This document shows, piece after piece, positions 30,421 through 44,300 of a stretch of 64,000 nt of DNA (within the stretch, counting starts at the first letter, position 1; each line of letters opens with the position of its first letter). Below the pieces are notes generated by a model. That model was not told where the DNA came from and searched no databases. It saw nothing but the letters and a program-made list of their open reading frames with translations. This DNA comes from Bathymodiolus brooksi (Eukaryota > Mollusca > Bivalvia > Mytilida > Modiolidae), in contig OY804577.1 of the NCBI GenBank assembly GCA_963680875.1, forward strand, positions 150,306,196 through 150,370,195, in the 5' to 3' direction. The position numbers and the translations under genes were made by a program.

Positions 30421-32550
30421 ATAAACATGATGAAGTGATTGTTCCTACTGTGAATGTCTAACGTTAAACGTATGCCACATACCGGGTCTACATAAACCTT
30501 ATGAAGTAATTGTTCCTACTGTGAATGTCTAACGTCAAACGTATGCCACATACCGGGTCTACATAAACATGATGAAGTGATTGTTCCTACTGTGAATGTC
30601 TAACGTCAAACGTACGCCACATACCGGGTCTACAAAAACATGATGAAGGGATTGTTCCTACTGTGAATGTCTAACGTTAAACGTATGCCACATACCGGGT
30701 CTACATAAACCTTATGAAGTAATTGTTCCTACTGTGAATGTCTAACGTCAAACGTATGCCACATACGGGTCTACATAAACATGATGAAGTGATTGTTCCT
30801 ACTGTGAATGTCTAACGTCAAACGTATGCCACATACCGGGTCTACATAAACATGATGAAGTGATTGTTCCTACTGTGAATGTCTAACGTCAAACGTATGC
30901 CACATACCGGGTCTACATAAACATGATGAAGTGATTGTTCCTACTGTGAATGTCTAACATCAAACGTATGCCACATACCGGGTCTACATAAACATGATGA
31001 AGTAATTGTTCCTACTGTGAATGTCTAACGTCAAACGTATGCCACATACCGGGTCTACATAAACATGATGAAGTAATTGCTCCTACTGTGAATGTCTAAC
31101 GTCAAACGTACGCCACATACCGGTACTACATAAACATGATGAAGTGATTGTTCCTACTGTGAATGTCTAACGTCAAACGTACGCCACATACCGGGTCTAC
31201 ATAAGCATGATGAAGTGATTGTTACTACTGTGAATGTCTAACGTCAAACGTACGCCACATACCGGGTCTACATAAACATGATGAAGTGATTGTTCCTACT
31301 GTGAATGTCTAACGTCAAACGTACGCCACATACCGGGTCTACATAAACATGATGAAGTGATTGTTCCTACTGTGAATGTCTAACGTCAAACGTATGCCAC
31401 ATACCGGGTCTACATAAACATGATGAAGTAATTGTTCCTACTGTGAATGTCTAACGTCAAACGTACGCCACATACCGGGTCTACATAAGCATGATGAAGT
31501 GATTGTTCCTACTGTGAATGTCTAACGTCAAACATACACCACATACCGGGTCTACATAAACATGATGAAGGGATTGTTCCTACTGTGAATGTCTAACGTT
31601 AAACGTATGCCACATACCGGGTCTACATAAACCTTATGAAGTAATTGTTCCTACTGTGAATGTCTAACGTCAAACGTATGCCACATACGGGTCTACATAA
31701 TCATGATGAAGTGATTGTTCCTACTGTGAATGTCTAACGTCAAACGTATGCCACATACCGGGTCTATATAAACATGAAGAAGTGATTGTTCATACTGTGA
31801 ATGTCTAACGTCAAACATACGCCACATACCGGGTCTACATAAACATGATGAAGGGATTGTTCCTACTGTGAATGTCTAACGTTAAACGTATGCCACATAC
31901 CGGGTCTACATAAACCTTATGAAGTAATTGTTCCTACTGTGAATGTCTAACGTCAAACGTATGCCACATACGGGTCTACATAAACATGAAGAAGTGATTG
32001 TTCATACTGTGAATGTCTAACGTCAAACATACGCCACATACCGGGTCTACATAAACATTATGAAGGGATTGTTCCTACTGTGAATGTCTAACGTCAAACG
32101 TATGCCACATACCGGGTCTACATAAACATGATGAAGTAATTTCTCCTACTGTGAATGTCTAACATCAAACATACGCCACATACCGGGTCTACATAAACAT
32201 TATGAAGGGATTGTTCCTACTGTGAATGTCTAACGTCAAACGTATGCCACATACCGGGTCTACATAATCATGATGAAGTAATTGCTCCTACTGTGAATGT
32301 CTAACGTCAAACGTACGCCACATACCGGGTCTACATAAACATGATGAAGTAATTGTTCCTACTGTGAATGCCTAACGTCAAACGTACGCCACATACCGGG
32401 TCTACATAAACATGATGAAGTGATTGTTCCTACTGTGAATGTCTAACGTCAAACGTATGCCACATACCGGGTCTACATAAACATGATGAAGTGATTGTTC
32501 CTACTGTGAATGTCTAACGTCAAACGTACGCCACATACCGGGTCTACATA
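30421..32550 (+). repeat. Tandem duplication of 2127 bp, second copy
   Basis: This is the direct continuation of the copy at 28,295-30,420, with the same ordered markers. One private difference is TAATCATGATG after the TACGGGTC monomer near 31,700, where the first copy has TAAACATGATG. The copy ends in an AAGCATGATG monomer near 32,550, whereas the first copy ends in AAACATGATG at the junction. Confidence 0.8.
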
Positions 32551-34226
32551 AGCATGATGAAGTGATTGTTCCTACTGTGAATGTCTAACGTCAAACGTAT
32601 GCCACATACCGGGTCTACATAAACATGATGAAGTAATTGTTCCTACTGTGAATGTCGAACGTCAAACGTATGCCACATACCGGGTCTACATAAACATGAT
32701 GAAGTAATTGCTCCTACTGTGAATGTCTAACGTCAAACGTACGCCACATACCGGGTCTACATAAACATGATGAAGTGATTGTTCCTACTGTGAATGTCTA
32801 ACGTCAAACGTACGCCACATACCGGGTCTACATAAGCATGATGAAGTGATTGTTCCTACTGTGAATGTCTAACGTCAAACGTATGCCACATACCGGGTCT
32901 ACATAAACATGATGAAGTAATTGTTCCTACTGTGAATGTCGAACGTCAAACGTATGCCACATACCGGGTCTACATAAACATGATGAAGTAATTGCTCCTA
33001 CTGTGAATGTCTAACGTCAAACGTACGCCACATACCGGGTCTACATAAACATGATGAAGTGATTGTTCCTACTGTGAATGTCTAACGTCAAACGTACGCC
33101 ACATACCGGGTCTACATAAACATGATGAAGTGATTGTTCCTACTGTGAATGTCTAACGTCAAACGTATGCCACATACCGGTCTACATAAACATGATGAAG
33201 TAATTGTTCCTACTGTGAATGTCGAACGTCAAACGTATGCCACATACCGGGTCTACATAAACATGATGAAGTGATTGTTCCTACTGTGAATGTCTAACGT
33301 CACACGTACGCCACATACCGGGTCTACATAAACATGATGAAGTAATTGTTCCTACTGTGAATGTCGAACGTCAAACGTATGCCACATACCGGTCTACATA
33401 AACATGATGAAGTGATTGTTCCTACTGTGAATGTCTAATGTATGCCACATACCGGGTCTACATAAACATGATGAAGTGATTGTTCCTACTGTGATTGTCT
33501 AACGTCAAACGTATGCCACATACCGGTCTACATAAACATTATGAAGTAATTGTTCCTACTGTGAATATCTAATGTATGCCACATACCGGGTCTACATAAA
33601 CATGATGAAGTGATTGTTCCTACTGTGATTGTCTAACGTCAAACGTATGCCACATACCGGGTCTACATAAATATGATGAAGTGGTTGTTCCTACTGTGAA
33701 TGTCTAACGTCAAACGTATGCCACATACCGGGTCTACATAAACATTATGAAGTAATTGTTCCTACTGTGAATGTCTAACGTCAAACGTATGCCACATACC
33801 GGGTCTACATAAACATGATGAAGTAATTGTTCCTACTGTGAATGTCGAACGTCAAACGTATGCCACATACCGGGTCTACATAAACATGATGAATAAAGTG
33901 ATTGTTCCTACTGTGAATGTCTAACGTCAAACGTACGCCACATACCGGGTCTACATAAACATGATGAAGTGATTGTTCCTACTGTGAATGTCTAACGTTA
34001 AACGTATGCCACATACCGGGTCTACATAAACCTTATGAAGTAATTGTTCCTACTGTGAATGTCTAACGTCAAACGTATGCCACATACCGGGTCTACATAA
34101 ACATGATGAAGTAATTGCTCCTACTGTGAATGTCTAACGTCAAAGGTATGCCACATACCGGGTCTACATAAACATGATGAAGTGATTGTTCCTACTGTGA
34201 ATGTCTAACGTCAAACGTATGCCACA

Positions 34227-37200
34227 TACGGGTCTACATAAACATGATGAAGTGATTGTTCCTACTGTGAATGTCTAACGTCAAACGTATGCCACATACC
34301 GGGTCTACATAAACATGATGAAGTGATTGTTCATACTGTGAATGTCTAACGTCAAACATACGCCACATACAGGGTCTACATAAACATGATGAAGGGATTG
34401 TTCCTACTGTGAATGTCTAACGTTAAACGTATACCACATACCTGGTCTACATAAATATGATGAAGTGATTGTTCCTACTGTGAATGTCTAACGTCAAGCG
34501 TATGCCACATACCGGGTCTACATAAACATGATGAAGTGATTGTTCCTACTGTGAATGTCTAACGTCAAACGTACGCCACATACCGGGTCTACATAAACAT
34601 GATGAAGTGATTGTTCCTACTGTGAATGTCTAACGTCAAACGTATGCCACATACCTGCTCTACATAAACATGATGAAGTAATTGTTCCTACTGTGAATGT
34701 CGAACGTCAAACGTATGCCACATACCGGGTCTACATAAACATGATGAAGTGATTGTTCCTACTGTGAATGTCTAACGTCAAACGTACGCCACATACCGGG
34801 TCTACATAAACATGATGAAGTGATTGTTCCTACTGTGAATGTCTAACGTTAAACGTATGCCACATACCGGGTCTACATAAACCTTATGAAGTAATTGTTC
34901 CTACTGTGAATGTCTAACGTCAAACGTATGCCACATACCGGGTCTACATAAACATGATGAAGTAATTGCTCCTACTGTGAATGTCTAACGTCAAAGGTAT
35001 GCCACATACCGGGTCTACATAAACATGATGAAGTGAATGTTCCTACTGTGAATGTCTAACGTCAAACGTACGCCACATACCGGGTCTACATAAACATGAT
35101 GAAGTGATTGTTCCTACTGTGAATGTCTAACGTTAAACGTATGCCACATACCGGGTCTACATAAACCTTATGAAGTAATTGTTCCTACTGTGAATGTCTA
35201 ACGTCAAACGTATGCCACATACCGGGTCTACATAAACATGATGAAGTGATTGTTCCTACTGTGAATGTCTAACGTCAAACGTACGCCACATACCGGGTCT
35301 ACAAAAACATGATGAAGGGATTGTTCCTACTGTGAATGTCTAACGTTAAACGTATGCCACATACCGGGTCTACATAAACCTTATGAAGTAATTGTTCCTA
35401 CTGTGAATGTCTAACGTCAAACGTATGCCACATACGGGTCTACATAAACATGATGAAGTGATTGTTCCTACTGTGAATGTCTAACGTCAAACGTATGCCA
35501 CATACCGGGTCTACATAAACATGATGAAGTGATTGTTCCTACTGTGAATGTCTAACGTCAAACGTATGCCACATACCGGGTCTACATAAACATGATGAAG
35601 TGATTGTTCCTACTGTGAATGTCTAACATCAAACGTATGCCACATACCGGGTCTACATAAACATGATGAAGTAATTGTTCCTACTGTGAATGTCTAACGT
35701 CAAACGTATGCCACATACCGGGTCTACATAAACATGATGAAGTAATTGCTCCTACTGTGAATGTCTAACGTCAAACGTATGCCACATACCGGTACTACAT
35801 AAACATGATGAAGTGATTGTTCCTACTGTGAATGTCTAACGTCAAACGTACGCCACATACCGGGTCTACATAAGCATGATGAAGTGATTGTTACTACTGT
35901 GAATGTCTAACGTCAAACGTATGCCACATACCGGGTCTACATAAACATGATGAAGTGATTGTTCCTACTGTGAATGTCTAACGTCAAACGTACGCCACAT
36001 ACCGGGTCTACATAAACATGATGAAGTGATTGTTCCTACTGTGAATGTCTAACGTCAAACGTATGCCACATACCGGGTCTACATAAACATGATGAAGTAA
36101 TTGTTCCTACTGTGAATGTCTAACGTCAAACGTACGCCACATACCGGGTCTACATAAGCATGATGAAGTGATTGTTCCTACTGTGAATGTCTAACGTCAA
36201 ACATACACCACATACCGGGTCTACATAAACATGATGAAGGGATTGTTCCTACTGTGAATGTCTAACGTTAAACGTATGCCACATACCGGGTCTACATAAA
36301 CCTTATGAAGTAATTGTTCCTACTGTGAATGTCTAACGTCAAACGTATGCCACATACGGGTCTACATAAACATGATGAAGTGATTGTTCCTACTGTGAAT
36401 GTCTAACGTCAAACGTATGCCACATACCGGGTCTATATAAACATGAAGAAGTGATTGTTCATACTGTGAATGTCTAACGTCAAACATACGCCACATACCG
36501 GGTCTACATAAACATGATGAAGGGATTGTTCCTACTGTGAATGTCTAACGTTAAACGTATGCCACATACCGGGTCTACATAAACCTTATGAAGTAATTGT
36601 TCCTACTGTGAATGTCTAACGTCAAACGTATGCCACATACGGGTCTACATAAACATGAAGAAGTGATTGTTTATACTGTGAATGTCTAACGTCAAACATA
36701 CGCCACATACCGGGTCTACATAAATATTATGAAGGGATTGTTCCTACTGTGAATGTCTAACGTCAAACGTATGCCACATACCGGGTCTCCATAACCATGA
36801 TGAAGTAATTTCTCCTACTGTGAATGTCTAACATCAAACATACGCCACATACCGGGTCTACATAAACATTATGAAGGGATTGTTCCTACTGTGAATGTCT
36901 AACGTCAAACGTATGCCACATACCGGGTCTACATAATCATGATGAAGTAATTGCTCCTACTGTGAATGTCTAACGTCAAACGTACGCCACATACCGGGTC
37001 TACATAAACATGATGAAGTAATTGTTCCTACTGTGAATGCCTAACGTCAAACGTACGCCACATACCGGGTCTACATAAACATGATGAAGTGATTGTTCCT
37101 ACTGTGAATGTCTAACGTCAAACGTATGCCACATACCGGGTCTACATAAACATGATGAAGTGATTGTTCCTACTGTGAATGTCTAACGTCAAACGTACGC

Positions 37201-37275
37201 CACATACCGGGTCTACATAAGCATGATGAAGTGATTGTTCCTACTGTGAATGTCTAACGTCAAACGTATGCCACA
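34227..37275 (+). repeat. Tandem duplication of 3049 bp, first copy
   Basis: TACGGGTC at 34,227 and 37,276, ACCGGTACTAC at 35,788 and 38,837, and the very rare GGGTCTCCATAACC at 36,782 and 39,831 are all 3049 bp apart. The length is 43 monomers less about four bases. The GGGTCTCCATAACC monomer is seen only in these two copies, so the duplication is younger than that mutation. Confidence 0.85.
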
Positions 37276-40200
37276 TACGGGTCTACATAAACATGATGAA
37301 GTGATTGTTCCTACTGTGAATGTCTAACGTCAAACGTATGCCACATACCGGGTCTACATAAACATGATGAAGTGATTGTTCATACTGTGAATGTCTAACG
37401 TCAAACATACGCCACATACAGGGTCTACATAAACATGATGAAGGGATTGTTCCTACTGTGAATGTCTAACGTTAAACGTATACCACATACCTGGTCTACA
37501 TAAATATGATGAAGTGATTGTTCCTACTGTGAATGTCTAACGTCAAGCGTATGCCACATACCGGGTCTACATAAACATGATGAAGTGATTGTTCCTACTG
37601 TGAATGTCTAACGTCAAACGTACGCCACATACCGGGTCTACATAAACATGATGAAGTGATTGTTCCTACTGTGAATGTCTAACGTCAAACGTATGCCACA
37701 TACCTGCTCTACATAAACATGATGAAGTAATTGTTCCTACTGTGAATGTCGAACGTCAAACGTATGCCACATACCGGGTCTACATAAACATGATGAAGTG
37801 ATTGTTCCTACTGTGAATGTCTAACGTCAAACGTACGCCACATACCGGGTCTACATAAACATGATGAAGTGATTGTTCCTACTGTGAATGTCTAACGTTA
37901 AACGTATGCCACATACCGGGTCTACATAAACCTTATGAAGTAATTGTTCCTACTGTGAATGTCTAACGTCAAACGTATGCCACATACCGGGTCTACATAA
38001 ACATGATGAAGTAATTGCTCCTACTGTGAATGTCTAACGTCAAAGGTATGCCACATACCGGGTCTACATAAACATGATGAAGTGAATGTTCCTACTGTGA
38101 ATGTCTAACGTCAAACGTACGCCACATACCGGGTCTACATAAACATGATGAAGTGATTGTTCCTACTGTGAATGTCTAACGTTAAACGTATGCCACATAC
38201 CGGGTCTACATAAACCTTATGAAGTAATTGTTCCTACTGTGAATGTCTAACGTCAAACGTATGCCACATACCGGGTCTACATAAACATGATGAAGTGATT
38301 GTTCCTACTGTGAATGTCTAACGTCAAACGTACGCCACATACCGGGTCTACAAAAACATGATGAAGGGATTGTTCCTACTGTGAATGTCTAACGTTAAAC
38401 GTATGCCACATACCGGGTCTACATAAACCTTATGAAGTAATTGTTCCTACTGTGAATGTCTAACGTCAAACGTATGCCACATACGGGTCTACATAAACAT
38501 GATGAAGTGATTGTTCCTACTGTGAATGTCTAACGTCAAACGTATGCCACATACCGGGTCTACATAAACATGATGAAGTGATTGTTCCTACTGTGAATGT
38601 CTAACGTCAAACGTATGCCACATACCGGGTCTACATAAACATGATGAAGTGATTGTTCCTACTGTGAATGTCTAACATCAAACGTATGCCACATACCGGG
38701 TCTACATAAACATGATGAAGTAATTGTTCCTACTGTGAATGTCTAACGTCAAACGTATGCCACATACCGGGTCTACATAAACATGATGAAGTAATTGCTC
38801 CTACTGTGAATGTCTAACGTCAAACGTACGCCACATACCGGTACTACATAAACATGATGAAGTGATTGTTCCTACTGTGAATGTCTAACGTCAAACGTAC
38901 GCCACATACCGGGTCTACATAAGCATGATGAAGTGATTGTTACTACTGTGAATGTCTAACGTCAAACGTACGCCACATACCGGGTCTACATAAACATGAT
39001 GAAGTGATTGTTCCTACTGTGAATGTCTAACGTCAAACGTACGCCACATACCGGGTCTACATAAACATGATGAAGTGATTGTTCCTACTGTGAATGTCTA
39101 ACGTCAAACGTATGCCACATACCGGGTCTACATAAACATGATGAAGTAATTGTTCCTACTGTGAATGTCTAACGTCAAACGTACGCCACATACCGGGTCT
39201 ACATAAGCATGATGAAGTGATTGTTCCTACTGTGAATGTCTAACGTCAAACATACACCACATACCGGGTCTACATAAACATGATGAAGGGATTGTTCCTA
39301 CTGTGAATGTCTAACGTTAAACGTATGCCACATACCGGGTCTACATAAACCTTATGAAGTAATTGTTCCTACTGTGAATGTCTAACGTCAAACGTATGCC
39401 ACATACGGGTCTACATAAACATGATGAAGTGATTGTTCCTACTGTGAATGTCTAACGTCAAACGTATGCCACATACCGGGTCTATATAAACATGAAGAAG
39501 TGATTGTTCATACTGTGAATGTCTAACGTCAAACATACGCCACATACCGGGTCTACATAAACATGATGAAGGGATTGTTCCTACTGTGAATGTCTAACGT
39601 TAAACGTATGCCACATACCGGGTCTACATAAACCTTATGAAGTAATTGTTCCTACTGTGAATGTCTAACGTCAAACGTATGCCACATACGGGTCTACATA
39701 AACATGAAGAAGTGATTGTTCATACTGTGAATGTCTAACGTCAAACATACGCCACATACCGGGTCTACATAAATATTATGAAGGGATTGTTCCTACTGTG
39801 AATGTCTAACGTCAAACGTATGCCACATACCGGGTCTCCATAACCATGATGAAGTAATTTCTCCTACTGTGAATGTCTAACATCAAACATACGCCACATA
39901 CCGGGTCTACATAAACATTATGAAGGGATTGTTCCTACTGTGAATGTCTAACGTCAAACGTATGCCACATACCGGGTCTACATAATCATGATGAAGTAAT
40001 TGCTCCTACTGTGAATGTCTAACGTCAAACGTACGCCACATACCGGGTCTACATAAACATGATGAAGTAATTGTTCCTACTGTGAATGCCTAACGTCAAA
40101 CGTACGCCACATACCGGGTCTACATAAACATGATGAAGTGATTGTTCCTACTGTGAATGTCTAACGTCAAACGTATGCCACATACCGGGTCTACATAAAC

Positions 40201-40324
40201 ATGATGAAGTGATTGTTCCTACTGTGAATGTCTAACGTCAAACGTACGCCACATACCGGGTCTACATAAGCATGATGAAGTGATTGTTCCTACTGTGAAT
40301 GTCTAACGTCAAACGTATGCCACA
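37276..40324 (+). repeat. Tandem duplication of 3049 bp, second copy
   Basis: This is directly adjacent to its partner with no spacer, and marker order is the same throughout. A private difference lies near 35,780 and 38,830: the first copy has CGTATGCC before CCGGTACTAC where this copy has CGTACGCC. That is a transition at a CpG. The copy ends where a full TACCGGGTC replaces the TACGGGTC that opens it. Confidence 0.83.
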
Positions 40325-41879
40325 TACCGGGTCTACATAAACATGATGAAGTAATTGTTCCTACTGTGAATGTCGAACGTCAAACGTATGCCACATACCG
40401 GGTCTACATAAACATGATGAAGTAATTGCTCCTACTGTGAATGTCTAACGTCAAACGTACGCCACATACCGGGTCTACATAAACATGATGAAGTGATTGT
40501 TCCTACTGTGAATGTCTAACGTCAAACGTACGCCACATACCGGGTCTACATAAACATGATGAAGTGATTGTTCCTACTGTGAATGGCTAACGTCAAACGT
40601 ATGCCACATACCGGGTCTACATAAATATAATGAAGTAATTGTTCCTACTGTGAATGTCTAACGTCAAACGTATGCCACATACCGGGTCTACATAAACATG
40701 ATGAAGTGATTGTTCCTACTGTGAATGTCTAATGTATGCCACATACCGGGTCTACATAAACATGATGAAGTGATTGTTCCTACTGTGAATGTCTAACGTC
40801 AAACGTATGCCACATACCGGGTCTACATAAATATGATGAAGTGGTTGTTCCTACTGTGATTGTCTAACGTCAAACGTATGCCACATACCGGGTCTACATA
40901 AATATGATGAAGTGGTTGTTCCTACTGTGAATGTCTAACGTCAAACGGATGCCACATACCGGGTCTACATAAACATTATGAAGTAATTGTTCCTACTGTG
41001 AATGTCTAACGTCAAACGTATGCCACATACGGGTCTACATAAACATGATGAAGTGATTGTTCCTACTGTGAATGTCTAACGTCAAACGTATGACACATAC
41101 CGGGTCAACATAAACCTGATGAAGTGATTGTTCCTACTGTGAATGTCTAACGTCAAACATACGCCACATACCGGGTCTACATAAACATGATGAAGGGATT
41201 GTTCCTACTGTGAATGTCTAACGTCAAACGTACGCCACATACCGGGTCTACATAATCATGATGAAGTAATTGCTCCTACTGTGAATGTCTAACGTCAAAT
41301 GTACGCCACATACCGGGTCTACATAAACATGATGAAGTGATTGTTCCTACTGTGAATGTCGAACGTCAAACATACGCCACATACCGGGTCTACATAAACA
41401 TGATGAAGTGATTGTTCCTACTGTGAATGTCGAACGTCAAACGGACGCCACATACCGGGTCTACATAAACATGATGAAGTGATTGTTCCTACTGTGATTG
41501 TCTAACGTCAAACGTATGCCACATACCGGGTCTACATAAACATTATGAAGTAATTGTTCCTACTGTGAATATCTAATGTATGCCACATACCGGGTCTACA
41601 TAAATATGATGAAGTGGTTGTTCCTACTGTGATTGTCTAACGTCAAACGTATGCCACATACCGGGTCTACATAAATATGATGAAGTGGTTGTTCCTACTG
41701 TGAATGTCTAACGTCAAACGTATGCCACATACCGGGTCTACATAAACATTATGAAGTAATTGTTCCTACTGTGAATGTCTAACGTCAAACGTATGCCACA
41801 TACCGGGTCTACATAAACATGATGAAGTAATTGTTCCTACTGTGAATGTCGAACGTCAAACGTATGCCACATACCGGGT

Positions 41880-44300
41880 CTACATAAACATGATGAATAA
41901 AGTGATTGTTCCTACTGTGAATGTCTAACGTCAAACGTACGCCACATACCGGGTCTACATAAACATGATGAAGTGATTGTTCCTACTGTGAATGTCTAAC
42001 GTTAAACGTATGCCACATACCGGGTCTACATAAACCTTATGAAGTAATTGTTCCTACTGTGAATGTCTAACGTCAAACGTATGCCACATACCGGGTCTAC
42101 ATAAACATGATGAAGTAATTGCTCCTACTGTGAATGTCTAACGTCAAAGGTATGCCACATACCGGGTCTACATAAACATGATGAAGTGATTGTTCCTACT
42201 GTGAATGTCTAACGTCAAACGTACGCCACATACCGGGTCTACATAAACATGATGAAGTGATTGTTCCTACTGTGAATGTCTAACGTTAAACGTATGCCAC
42301 ATACCGGGTCTACATAAACCTTATGAAGTAATTGTTCCTACTGTGAATGTCTAACGTCAAACGTATGCCACATACCGGGTCTACATAAACATGATGAAGT
42401 GATTGTTCCTACTGTGAATGTCTAACGTCAAACGTACGCCACATACCGGGTCTACAAAAACATGATGAAGGGATTGTTCCTACTGTGAATGTCTAACGTT
42501 AAACGTATGCCACATACCGGGTCTACATAAACCTTATGAAGTAATTGTTCCTACTGTGAATGTCTAACGTCAAACGTATGCCACATACGGGTCTACATAA
42601 ACATGATGAAGTGATTGTTCCTACTGTGAATGTCTAACGTCAAACGTATGCCACATACCGGGTCTACATAAACATGATGAAGTGATTGTTCCTACTGTGA
42701 ATGTCTAACGTCAAACGTATGCCACATACCGGGTCTACATAAACATGATGAAGTGATTGTTCCTACTGTGAATGTCTAACATCAAACGTATGCCACATAC
42801 CGGGTCTACATAAACATGATGAAGTAATTGTTCCTACTGTGAATGTCTAACGTCAAACGTATGCCACATACCGGGTCTACATAAACATGATGAAGTAATT
42901 GCTCCTACTGTGAATGTCTAACGTCAAACGTACGCCACATACCGGTACTACATAAACATGATGAAGTGATTGTTCCTACTGTGAATGTCTAACGTCAAAC
43001 GTACGCCACATACCGGGTCTACATAAGCATGATGAAGTGATTGTTACTACTGTGAATGTCTAACGTCAAACGTACGCCACATACCGGGTCTACATAAACA
43101 TGATGAAGTGATTGTTCCTACTGTGAATGTCTAACGTCAAACGTACGCCACATACCGGGTCTACATAAACATGATGAAGTGATTGTTCCTACTGTGAATG
43201 TCTAACGTCAAACGTATGCCACATACCGGGTCTACATAAACATGATGAAGTAATTGTTCCTACTGTGAATGTCTAACGTCAAACGTACGCCACATACCGG
43301 GTCTACATAAGCATGATGAAGTGATTGTTCCTACTGTGAATGTCTAACGTCAAACATACACCACATACCGGGTCTACATAAACATGATGAAGGGATTGTT
43401 CCTACTGTGAATGTCTAGCGTCAAACGTATGCCACATACCGGGTCTATATAAACATGAAGAAGTGATTGTTCATACTGTGAATGTCTAACGTCAAACATA
43501 CGCCACATACCGGGTCTACATAAACATGATGAAGGGATTGTTCCTACTGTGAATGTCTAACGTTAAACGTATGCCACATACCGGGTCTACATAAACCTTA
43601 TGAAGTAATTGTTCCTACTGTGAATGTCTAACGTCAAACGTATGCCACATACGGGTCTACATAAACATGATGAAGTGATTGTTCCTACTGTGAATGTCTA
43701 ACTTCAAACGTATGCCACATACCGGGTCTACATAAACATGAAGAAGTGATTGTTCATACTGTGAATGTCTAACGTCAAACATACGCCACATACCGGGTCT
43801 ACATAAACATTATGAAGGGATTGTTCCTACTGTGAATGTCTAACGTCAAACGTATGCCACATACCGGGTCTACATAAACATGATGAAGTAATTTCTCCTA
43901 CTGTGAATGTCTAACATCAAACATACACCACATACCGGGTCTACATAAACATTATGAAGGGATTGTTCCTACTGTGAATGTCTAACGTCAAACGTATGCC
44001 ACATACCGGGTCTACATAATCATGATGAAGTAATTGCTCCTACTGTGAATGTCTAACGTCAAACGTACGCCACATACCGGGTCTACATAAACATGATGAA
44101 GTAATTGTTCCTACTGTGAATGCCTAACGTCAAACGTACGCCACATACCGGGTCTACATAAACCTGATGAAGTGATTGTTCCTACTGTGAATGTCGAACG
44201 TCAAACGTATGCCACATACCGGGTCTACATAAACATGATGAAGTAATTGTTCCTACTGTGAATGTCGAACGTCAAACGTATGCCACATACCGGGTCTACA
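41880..44300 (+). repeat. Satellite block matched at +2416, then again about +2700
   Basis: The ATAA-insertion monomer at 41,897, 44,313 and 47,013, and ACCGGTACTAC at 42,941, 45,357 and 48,057, show three successive copies at offsets of 2416 and 2700 bp. The 284-bp difference is four monomers. It is explained by the shorter first copy, where at about 43,418 a CTAGCGTC monomer jumps straight to the TATATAAACATGAAG type. Confidence 0.78.
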
